Positions 18,309 through 26,212 of a DNA stretch of 26,212 nt are shown here, in pieces. The position numbers and the translations under genes are program-made. The notes beneath the pieces are model-generated. The model did no database searches. It was not told the DNA's origin and was given only the letters and a program-made list of their open reading frames with translations. Origin of the DNA: Acanthamoeba lenticulata (Eukaryota; Discosea; Longamoebia; Acanthamoebidae); the NCBI GenBank assembly GCA_002179805.1, contig NAVB01001434.1, positions 1 through 26,212 of the forward strand, given 5' to 3'. Positions within the stretch are counted from its first letter, which is position 1; every line of letters begins with the position of its first letter.

Positions 18309-21300
18309 ATGGATAACGCCCAACCGGCAGTACGAACGCCTACGACGTCACAGGCACCATCACCTACGGCTTCACCACCAGCAGCACTACGCGGATTTAC
18401 GTCGCCGGCTGCTCTGGCAGCTGCGGATGTGGGCACTACACCGCGCAACAAGAGGAGCAAATCAGGCTTCGTACCGCGACCTACTCAAAAGATTAAGGGC
18501 TCGACGGTCAAGAAATTCTTGGGCGTCTCGACCTCCAAGGAGAAGCCTAAGGAAGGCAAGGAAGGCAGTCGCATCCACAGGAAAGGGAGCGTAACAGATG
18601 AAGGAAGCCTCAGCCCTGGCCACGATACAATGCGAGCCAGCACAGAAAAGATTCAACAAATTGAATCGTTTGCTCGCGTACGCCTCTACAAGAATCTTCC
18701 TCAATCTCTCCCTCCTCTATTCTTCCTCTTTCAAAAACTCTCTACACTGAACCTGTTGTTGACACTAATGCCGGCGCTGTTTCTGGGACTTGCAGCGTTT
18801 GGAGAGTGACCTGAGCTACCTGCAAGACATCTACACCAAGCTGCAGAACCACACAGCCACCACCGCCCGTACGCGGCTTCTACTCCGCCCCTCACCTCCT
18901 TGTTCTTTCCCCGCACCTTGCTCATTGGGAGGTCTCTGCGACACAAAGAGGGCATCGAGGACGGCAAGCAATTGGCCAAGGCCTTTCTCGAGTATTCCAA
19001 ACAGAATGGCGGCGAGTATGGTACGTGATGCTGCTGATGATGTGGACGCGTCGGCGTAGTTGTGCCTACCTCGACCACTCACCATCCGGCCGCCTCTTAC
19101 GTGTTGTCAGGCGAGTGTCTTCACGCGCTGGCGGCCTTCCAGGTAGGCATTGAGGAGAGCCGCCTTCGGCTGGTACACGCCTCGCGCCTGACTGGCCACC
19201 TCGCGACGCACCAGACTAACCATCAGGATCGTCGTCGCCACAACAGAGCAATTCGATCATCGAGGCCTTTGCTTCGCCAATCAAGGAGTTCACCGACAAT
19301 CTCATCCCGGAGGCCTTGGTGCGCATTGTCGTGGTCATGTTGTATTGATCATGAAATGAACATTAACTGGACTTACTTCTCTATTGTGATGATGGCCCCA
19401 ACAGCGGAGCAAGGACCGATACGATGAGGCTCGGCTCGCCAACATCGAGGCCGACACCAAGATGAGCAAGCAGAAGCCGGGCAAGGCTACGATCGTGGTT
19501 CGTCTTCGCCCTTCATTGCTCCTTTTTCTCTCTTTCTTTCTTCATCATTCTCGTTCTCCTATGCCGCCTGGCAGGCATTTAATGTCTTTGGTCCTCTCCC
19601 ACAGACACAGATCGAATACAACAAGGCCAAGTACACGTACGAGCGAACACAGGAGGAGGCCGTGCGGCTCCTCAAGGATGCCATCAAGCTGGTCAACCAG
19701 GACACGCTCGTCCGGGTACAACTACAAGAGTTTGATCTTTTTTTATATTATTTTATTTTTTATTTTGTGGACTCACTTTCCGAGTGCGTGGTGGGCGCAG
19801 TTATGTGACTACATCGACGCCTACAGCCAGTTCTTCGCGCAGGGCCAGCAAATGATGAACCGATTGCAGCCGTCGGTCGAGCGGTACCGCGAGTTTGTGC
19901 AGAAGCAGCGCGAAGAGGACCGCCTGCAAAAGGAGGAACAGGAGCGCAAGGAGGCTGAGAAGCGCGAGGCCCTCATCCTCGAGCAGAAGAAATTCGCCGA
20001 GGAGGGCAACACCTCGCTCTTTGGTACGCGCCCGTCCTTCCTCCTCTCTAGAGACACAGTCATTGATTCAAACGCGTTACGTGATAACGTGTATGTGCTG
20101 ACAGGTGCCCCGCTGCATGTGCTGTACGAGCGGGAGGGCATCAGCCCACCACAAGTGCCGTCGATCTACCAAGTCCTCATTAAGTACATCCGGGAACACG
20201 GTACCGTGCCAACAAAGTATCATGTAAATAAGCAACAACACAACTCAAAAACATTTGCAAACACAACAGGTCTGAAGGAAGTGGGCCTGTTTCGAGTGGC
20301 GGCAGCGCAGAACGCGACGACGCACATCATGAAGCAAATCGTGACAGCCTCGGGCCGGCCGATCGAGCTCCAGGGCGACCTCGACCCGCATGCCGTAGCG
20401 GGCGTGCTCAAGAAGCTCCTGCGGCAGCTGCCGGAGCCGCTTCTCACGTTCGAGCTCTGGGACAAGTTCGTCGTAGTCATCACCGGCGAGTACAACACCG
20501 ACGCCGAGCGGATCATGGCGCTGCGGGGCGTCGTCCACCAGCTCCCGCCGTGCAACTTTGCGCTGACCAAGTGCGTGGTCGAGCTCTGCACGGAGGTGAC
20601 CCGCAACTCGGCCCACAACCGCATGAGCCCGTCGGGCCTCGGTGCGCTGCTGGGCCCCAACCTGGCCTATCCCGAGGTGTCCCAGGACGCCGACCTGCTG
20701 CGCGACATGAGCGTGGCCAACCTCCTGGTCGAGTTCCTCATCCAGCACTTTGACAAGCTCTTTGGCGACGGCTCAGCCACGGCCGAATCACGTACGTGGG
20801 GACGAACCCTCGAGTCCTTGTTGGGAACTATCAGCTCACTACCCAGGTTTATGTCGACAGCGTTGACACCAGACTCGTCCGACGTGTCTGGCGGCGCCGT
20901 TGGTGGAGGAGCGGTGGAGGGCCATAATGTCGAGTCGGAGAGCGCGAGCGACGGCGGAGAGGAGCTGACCGACGACGCCACGACGGAGGACGACGACGAG
21001 CAACGGCGACAGAGCCTGAGCGGCGGTGGCCCCGAGGACTTTGCTTCGCTCTACGAGCGCGAGGTGCTCCGCGGTGTCGGGTGGAGCGGCGGCAGTCACA
21101 ACAACAGCTGCAGCGAGGCCTCGACCGCCACGAGCGGCGACGACAGCAGCAGCAAGAGCGGCAGCTTCATCAACAGCGGCGCCAACAGCAGCGGCGGCGT
21201 CGCCACCAAGTCGGCGACGACAGAGGCCTCGCAGCCGTCTTCACTGAGCGCCGGGGAGGTCACCAACGCGATGATCCACCTAAAGGAGGCCGCCCGGGGC

Positions 21301-22994
21301 AAGAGCCACGCCCGCACGCACAGCTCCGGCACTCGTCTCCTGCCCGATGCCTCCACAAGCGGCAGCGGCGAGGAGGACTCGGTGGTGCCCGTCCGGCGGC
21401 TGTCGCGACAGCTTACTTTTGCCTTTGGCACGACCGAGGAGGAGCGACGGGATTCGGCCGGCATGGACGGCGGCGCCGGTGTCAGTGCCGCGCCGGCCAA
21501 GGCCAGCAACAAGAAGGAGAAGAAGGACAAGGCCGGCAAGAAGCACAAAGAGAAGAAGGACAAGCGCGACAAGGAGCACAAAGAGGGCAAGACAAAGCTA
21601 TTCTCGCTCAACCTCAAGTCGTCCGGCGTGATGGCCACCTCGTCCTCAAAGGCGGCCGACGCCGCCAAGCAGGTCTCCCCACGAAAACGCCCGTCCAAGT
21701 CCAAGGAGGCTGACACGTCATCGACCATGTCGACGGCGTCGGCGCCACAGGGCTCGTCCTCGTCTGGCGTTACGATATCGGTGGAGCAATCGCAGCCACA
21801 GCACCCGCAGTCGCTGTCGTCCCCGTCGTCGTCGACGTCGCCGCGCCTCGAGAAGAGGGTCCCGTCCGAGCTCGAGTCCGAGATGGACATGGAGCTCAAC
21901 AAGGCCTTCAGCAGCGTCGTCTCTGCCGGCAGCGCCTCCGATGCCGACACCGCCGAGCCCTTGTCGCTCCCGGCCTCGCCCTCCCTCGCCAGCAGCAGCT
22001 TGGTGTCTCCGGGGATGGTCAAGCTTGCGCCCAGCGACGACCTCTACGGGTCGCCCATCGAGCGGCCGCACAGTCGCGTCCTGCTCCGGCGGTCCCTCAG
22101 CGGCAATATTCCCAGCTGTACTCTCCCCTTCCTTCCCTTCGTCACCGTCATCATTTTCTTCGTTGTTCTTTTGTTGATGGTTCTGGAATGGCGCGCAGCG
22201 GCCGTGTCCAAGTTCAAGCGGCGAGGCAGCTCGCGGGGCGTGGAGGTCAAGAAGCGGTCGGCGTGCCTGTCGAGCCTGAGCTTCTACAACGAGGAGGCCC
22301 TCGAGCGTGTCATCGAGGAGATCTTCCACACGGACTCTTACTCGGCCTGGTGCGGCTTCATGCTCCTGCTGCGGCCTCTGCCTGGCATTCCATGCATTCC
22401 ATGCTATGAAACCTTTCTTCTTCTCAACGCCGTTGTCGTGTTGTGCAGGCTTGTGGTGGGCTACAAGGACGCGACGACGCTGGAGCTGCAGGGCTCTGGC
22501 GTGGGCGGCGTCGAGGAGCTGGTGAGCCAACTCAAGGACACCGAGGTGCAGTTTGCGCTCCTTCGCCTGCCCATCATCGCCCAGGAGGACGTCGACCCCT
22601 CCAAGTCCATGATCTCCAGGTTTGTTTTGTTTTATTCTTTATTATTCTTTGTTTTGCTTTTTTGCTTTTGTTTTTATTTTCTCACTCACATGTACTGCTC
22701 GCACAGGGACATATTCATCGGGTGGATCGGGCCCAAGGTGGGCATCGTGCAGAAGGGCCGAAAGAAGGCTCACGTGGGCGAAGTCAAGGAGCTCCTCAAG
22801 GTCCGTAAGCCCGAACCTTTTGGGCCTCCCACTTGGCGCACGGGGTGCTGACAATTAATTGGGAAACAAAACGACAAAAACGCGTGGTGCAGCCGTTCCA
22901 TGCGGAGCTGTTTGCGCTGCGGAAGACCAACTTCACGGAGCAGGTGGTGAGGGACAAGTCTGGCCCCATCTCTGGCTCTCACATGATCGACTAG
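18309..22994 (+). CDS. BAR - RhoGAP - ADF-H/coactosin-like multidomain protein
   Basis: Model: join(18309..18677, 18796..18868, 18949..19020, 19111..19172, 19247..19318, 19405..19494, 19605..19715, 19801..20023, 20105..20200, 20270..20791, 20861..22117, 22199..22349, 22449..22619, 22707..22800, 22893..22994), about 1154 residues. The N-terminus is Ser/Pro-rich. Residues ~124-350 are a BAR-like coiled helical domain (GIEDGKQLAKAFLEYSKQ, SPIKEFTDNL, KAKYTYERTQEEA, LCDYIDAYSQFF). RhoGAP (~358-555) has the arginine finger in EVGLFRVAA, then LKKLLRQLPEPLLTF and GALLGPNL. A ~420-residue Ser-rich tail holds a Lys/Glu cluster near 21508-21590. The C-terminus resembles coactosin (YSAWLVVGYKDATTLELQG, GVGGVEELVSQL, FIGWIGPKVG, HVGEVKELL). 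It should curve membranes, switch off a Rho GTPase and touch actin, as at phagocytic cups. Exons 3-6 are least certain: donors at 19173 or 19143, acceptors near 18948, and 19494 or 19497 as exon end are alternatives. Confidence 0.86.
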
Positions 22995-23516
22995 GGGCGA
23001 GGCGACCGAGGCATTGCGGAGAGAGAAAGAGAAAGAGAGATTATTCGCGTGCGTGCGCGGCCGCTGCGCAATGAGGTGGCGGCCCTCTGGCGCGCCCGGC
23101 TCTTCCCGATGGGAGGAGGATTCGATTTCTGGATGGCGTGTGTGTCGTCTCTGCTCGTGTCTCTCTCTTTCTCTGTATGCCGCTGCGCGTGAGGCGCACG
23201 ATGGTGGAGGTGTGTTTTTTTGGAACGCACGGTGGTGTAGGCATAGCGAGCGTGATGGTTTGTGTGAATTCGAGGCCAACAACGTACAATTATTTTTTAT
23301 TTCAAAATATATCAATTCTCAACAAAAAAACAAAACAAAATAAATAATAATAATAACCAAGAACTAGACGAATCAGAAAGAGAAAACCTTGGACAGTTGC
23401 GGAAAATGAATTGACAACAAGAAATACAAAGCTCGTACACGAGGAAGTGACATGGCCATCAAGAGAGAAAAATTGTTGTTGATGGGTGCCAAGCGGTCGA
23501 TGATGGGGAGTTTTGC
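22995..23516. other. Convergent 3' flanks (BAR-RhoGAP gene and NlpC/P60-like gene)
   Basis: No gene is supported in these 522 bases. Two genes on opposite strands end here (22994 and 23517). GA-rich (about 23020-23040) and AT-rich (about 23285-23360) patches probably carry the 3' UTRs and polyadenylation signals. Frames on both strands lack motifs. Confidence 0.55.
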
Positions 23517-24995
23517 TCAGCAGACGGCGTTGTAGCGGTAGGGCAGGAAGCAGCCCGTGTTGTACCAGTAGGGGTAGGGCGTCACGCGGCGCACGGTGCC
23601 CTCGCCGGGGCGCGTCTCCTCAAAGGCCACGTAGTGGGTCGAGCTGGCCCAGCCGCCAAAGATCACCACATGCTCGGTGCGGCACAGCAGCACATCACCG
23701 GGCTGCAGCTGGCCCCTAGAGATCGGGTGCGAGATCTGGGGCAGGGTTCCGCAGGAGTAGCCAGGGCGGGCGGCCTCCCAGGCCATGCTCACGAAGCCTG
23801 TTTCGTGTGTGGATGGTGAGATCTCGGGACAACGAGACGGCGACATGACGATGCTGCAACGGACCAGAGCAGTCCGTGCGGTAGCCGTCGTAGCGGCCAC
23901 CCTCGCTGTAGGGCACATGGCGGTTCACCCAGTCCTGAGCCCTCCCGATCTGCACAGGCAGAATATGGTCGCGAGTGTTAATAAAAATGGCAATTACCCA
24001 AACAAAAACCAGGAGCCTGATTGGGGCGTACGATGGTGCCGCGCGCGACGCAGCCAACCAGGGACGGGTCCGACGGAGCGCTGGTGGTGGGGCAGTGCTT
24101 GGGAACCTCAAACACGCCCGCACCGGGGGTCTCGGCGGTCCAGATCAGGAACTCGAAGGTGGCCGCTGCGCACATCGAAGAGCAAAGATGAGCAACAACG
24201 GCTCGAACAAGGCCGAAAGGTGGGGCTGCGTACTGCGGCCGGGGCCGTCGACGATGTAGAGACGAGGGACTCCTTTCTCGTTCAGGTAGAGGCTCACGGT
24301 CGCGTAGCCCATCTGTTTGACAAACCCAGAAGACAAAAAGCTTGTGAGGTCTGAGTCTCTCGGGGCGGCCAAGAAGAGAGCGCCGTACGGCCAGAGTGTA
24401 GTGCTTGCCGTTGGAGGTCGTGGACTCGTTGGCGTGAGCGAGCCAACCCCACACCGGCGCCATGACGCCCTCGAGCGGCGTCGCGAGGCAGCTGGAACCG
24501 TGGACCTCTTCGTACGCGGTAGCCTGATTCAAGATCGTGCACGTTAGCCATCTTCACACCAGCGTATCAACGCGTCTTCTTCTTCTTCTTCTTCTTCGTG
24601 TCATTTGTGGTCGGCCCGCAGATCAAAGAGGTCGATGACGCGTACGAGATCATAGCGCTGGAGGCGGAATTCGTTGTAGGGGTGGCCCTGCTGGCCGAAC
24701 AGGAAGCGCTCGATGGACCTGCCGCTCGACAAGCTGCTCGCCCACAGACCTGCACCACAACAACGGACATTGAGTCAATGATCGTCTTGTTAAAGTGCGC
24801 AAGTGGAGAGATGGAGTTGAGGCGAGGAAGAAGAGGAGGTGCAATACCGTGGCCGGTGATGTTGAGGCCGATGGACTTGTGGTGGAGGGACAGCTTCACG
24901 GTGGCCGAGAACTCCTCCGAGACATGGGGCGCCGCGAGAGCGACGGCGGCCAGGAGCGCACAGGCGTAGACGAAGGCGTAAAGTGAAATCCTCAT
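23517..24995 (-). CDS. Secreted NlpC/P60-like protein
   Basis: Model: complement(join(23517..23797, 23865..23949, 24032..24165, 24234..24312, 24389..24523, 24646..24749, 24848..24995)), 321 residues. A signal peptide covers residues 1-~22 (YAFVYACALLAAVALAAP). Residues ~23-190 form a beta-rich region I do not recognise (ATVKLSLHHKSIGLNITGHG, FLFGQQGHPYNEFRL, ATFEFLIWTAE). Residues ~201-321 are NlpC/P60-like: AQDWVNRHVPYSEGG, then YRTDCSGFVSMAW with the nucleophile Cys227, then GQLQPGDVLL and EHVVIFGGW with His271. This family cuts peptide bonds, often in bacterial peptidoglycan, or acts on related amides. Acting on bacterial walls in a phagosome or outside the cell is inference. The Cys and His motifs lie on different exons and meet only after splicing. 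Intron 2 (24524-24645) holds a CTT/GAA run. The gene has ordinary host introns, so any bacterial origin would be old. Confidence 0.9.
24571..24597. repeat. CTT (GAA) triplet run inside an intron
   Basis: About eight CTT triplets in a row, on the plus strand, fall in intron 2 of the NlpC/P60-like gene. On the minus strand this is GAA, and frames that appear to encode poly-Lys across it are artefacts of reading through the intron. Confidence 0.85.
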
Positions 24996-25421
24996 CGCCA
25001 GTCGGTGGAGGCGGAGTAGAGGTTGCTGTTGTTTGGTCGGGCAGAGAGCTGTGGTCGTTAAATACGGCGGAGGTAGAAGAAGCTAACACCTTCCCCCTTG
25101 CTGCCCCGGACGGGATTGGTTCGACACCTTAACTTCGTGCAAGGCCGAGTTCACCTCTCCCCGGCATTGGCTTGTGCGGGAAGGCCCGCGATTGCTTCTG
25201 CACCTTCTGCGTTGCTCTCTCTCTGTGTGTGAAGCAAAAGACACCTTAATTAATTAAGGGGGAAGTATGGTTTGAAAATAAAAAAAAATGAGCACCGTGC
25301 CGGCCGCGCAACACCATCGGCGCTTGAAGAATGCGTCTGTGGGGAAGGTCTTCACAAAAATCTGAAATATGATAGTGGCATATTTATTTATTATTTTATG
25401 CGTCACCCTTTGGCCGTAGTT
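24996..25421. other. Upstream region of the NlpC/P60-like gene, up to the minisatellite
   Basis: No gene is supported. It holds the TATA-like element at 25057-25065 and a 16-base perfect palindrome built on TTAATTAA at 25244-25259. An AT-rich stretch (25375-25400) comes just before the GC-rich repeats. The plus-strand frame starting at 25272 continues into the repeats and yields only Val/Ala repeats. Confidence 0.5.
25057..25065 (-). promoter_or_regulatory. Putative TATA-like element (TATTTAA, minus strand) for the NlpC/P60-like gene
   Basis: GTATTTAAC on the minus strand lies about 65 bases upstream of the ATG at 24995, a spacing that suits a TATA element with a short leader in a GC-rich promoter. 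Sequence inference only. Confidence 0.45.
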
Positions 25422-25604
25422 GTGCTTGCTGTTGTCACCGCCGTGGTCGCCGTGCTTGTCGTTGCCACCGCCGTGGTCGCCGTGCTTGTCGTTGCCACCG
25501 CCGTGGTCGCCGTGCTTGTTGTTGCCACCGCCGTGGTCACCGTGCTTGTTGTCGTTGCCGCTGCCGTGGTCGCCGTGCTTGTCGTTGCTGCCGCCATGGT
25601 CGCT
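25422..25604. repeat. GC-rich minisatellite, 30-base unit, six copies
   Basis: Six head-to-tail units, each beginning GTGCTTG and ending in a form of GTGGTCGCC, start at 25422, 25452, 25482, 25512, 25542 and 25575. Copies 2 and 3 are identical; the fifth is 33 bases; others differ by a few bases. Because the units are multiples of three, both strands stay open: plus gives Ala/Val repeats and minus gives Ala/Thr/Ser repeats. A related block reappears at 26151-26212. Confidence 0.93.
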
Positions 25605-25608
25605 GTGG

Positions 25609-26211
25609 TCAAAGGTTCAACAGAACACGACGCCACTCAGCCTGCAGAGAGGCAAGCTCCTCCTCGAGTTGTTGGTGCTCTGCAGCATGGCTAGGTGTGT
25701 ACTCAAGCTGGAGCCTGAGAGTCCTCATCTGCTTGGAGAGTGCTTCTGCTTGAGCCTCTGCCTCTATCTCTTGGGCTGTGAGGGGGGGTGGCTGCTCTTG
25801 GAGCAGCTGATCAAACTGACTGGTTGCTGGTGTAGAAGAGGGAGCAGGCGTAGAAGAAGAGGAAGGAGATGGTAGAGAAGCAAGGAATTCCTCCAGGTCG
25901 AAGCTGAGTTGTCGTGAAAGTGAATGTGTGAGTGACGCAGAGACAGGGAAGGTAGAGGTGTGAGCTGGTGTTGATGATGAAGTGGTTGTTGAGGTAAGGG
26001 CAGGGATTGCTGAAGAGGATGTGATTGTTGGAGAAGGTGGAACGAGGGATGGAGCTGGATGTGCCTTGCGTACGTGCTGCCTCATGATGGCTCGGTTTTT
26101 GTAGGTTCGGCCACATCCAACGAAAATGCAGGGCACCCGCGTCACTACAGGTGCCGTGGTCGCCGTGCTTGCCGTTGTTGTCGCCGTAGTCGCCCTAGCC
26201 GCCAGCCCTGC
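25609..26211 (-). CDS. C2H2 zinc-finger protein with Ser/Thr-rich linker and C-terminal coiled coil (5' partial or start unresolved)
   Basis: The minus-strand frame ends with TGA at 25609-25611 and is open to the right edge. One finger is clear near 26060-26130: C-x4-C-x12-H-x4-H (CIFVGCGRTYKNRAIMRQHV, then RKAH). A ~75-residue Ser/Thr/Pro linker follows, then an acidic and leucine-rich helix (QEIEAEAQAEALSKQMRTLR, then HQQLEEELASLQAEWRRVLL) likely to form a coiled coil. No ATG lies in frame before the finger; a GTG at 26143-26145 is unlikely to be a eukaryotic start, and upstream the frame reads Ala/Thr repeats through the minisatellite block, so the true start is probably beyond the window or on an unseen exon. 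I do not recognise a family. It could be a host DNA-binding protein or part of a transposable element. Confidence 0.6.
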   Translation of the reverse strand, partial: AGLAARATTATTTASTATTAPVVTRVPCIFVGCGRTYKNRAIMRQHVRKAHPAPSLVPPSPTITSSSAIPALTSTTTSSSTPAHTSTFPVSASLTHSLSRQLSFDLEEFLASLPSPSSSSTPAPSSTPATSQFDQLLQEQPPPLTAQEIEAEAQAEALSKQMRTLRLQLEYTPSHAAEHQQLEEELASLQAEWRRVLLNL

Positions 26212-26212
26212 T
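26151..26212. repeat. Second block of the 30-base minisatellite, cut by the window edge
   Basis: GTGCCGTGGTCGCC, then a full related unit (GTGCTTGCC to GTAGTCGCC, 26165-26194) and a decayed piece match the array at 25422-25604 in the same orientation. The zinc-finger frame lies between the two blocks. Confidence 0.8.

Noticed and set aside
19462..22851. One uninterrupted 1129-codon reading of the RhoGAP region
   Set aside because: It runs through T-rich introns (for example 19716-19800 and 22620-22706) and loses the BAR, RhoGAP and coactosin joins that splicing restores.
25100..25140. GGTTCGACACC resembling a tRNA B box
   Set aside because: No A box, acceptor stem or anticodon arm can be placed around it.
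25272..25694. Val/Ala-rich, membrane-like frame on the plus strand
   Set aside because: It is a translation of the 30-base minisatellite, whose unit length keeps several frames open; there is no other support.

Overview
This is nuclear DNA of a free-living amoeba, most probably Acanthamoeba or a close relative. The evidence is GC-rich exons cut by many short, AT/pyrimidine-rich GT-AG introns (about 50-150 bases, donors often GTACG or GTGCG), dense genes on both strands, and typical amoebozoan signalling proteins, including a receptor that combines kinase and nucleotide-cyclase domains. No bacterial operon, rRNA, tRNA or CRISPR was seen. All exon joins were made by hand from reading frame, intron phase and family motifs; no transcript data were available.

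Layout. 1-3644 (+): 3' part of a receptor with a periplasmic-binding-protein-like tail, EGF-like module, one membrane span, kinase, class III cyclase-like domain and second kinase. 3942-4645 (+): small T1/BTB (KCTD-like) protein. 4793-5212 (+): SH3BGR-like thioredoxin-fold protein. 5535-6126 (+): secreted thaumatin-like protein. 6395-6852 (-): ribosomal protein uS8/S15a. 7578-8527 (-): GATA zinc-finger factor. 9746-14698 (-): a PAK/STE20 kinase and, directly upstream on the same strand, a YVH1/DUSP12-type phosphatase; reading frames favour a single fused gene. 15134-16050 (+): unrecognised protein with a hydrophobic C-terminal stretch. 16624-17948 (+): a second, catalytically intact dual-specificity phosphatase. 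18309-22994 (+): BAR-RhoGAP protein ending in an ADF-H/coactosin-like domain. 23517-24995 (-): secreted NlpC/P60-like protein. 25422-26212: GC-rich 30-base minisatellite on both sides of a C2H2 zinc-finger reading frame that runs off the right edge (-).

Most genes act in signalling and cytoskeleton control: receptor kinase/cyclase, Rho-effector-type kinase, RhoGAP with membrane-bending and actin-binding modules, and two dual-specificity phosphatases. The two secreted proteins could act on microbes or their walls, which would suit a bacteria-eating amoeba; that role is inference.

Most unusual points: (1) the apparent phosphatase-zinc-kinase fusion at 9746-14698, whose phosphatase signature has Ser where the catalytic Cys belongs and whose kinase lacks the usual PAK activation-loop Thr; (2) the BAR-RhoGAP-coactosin architecture; (3) the minisatellite-flanked zinc-finger frame.
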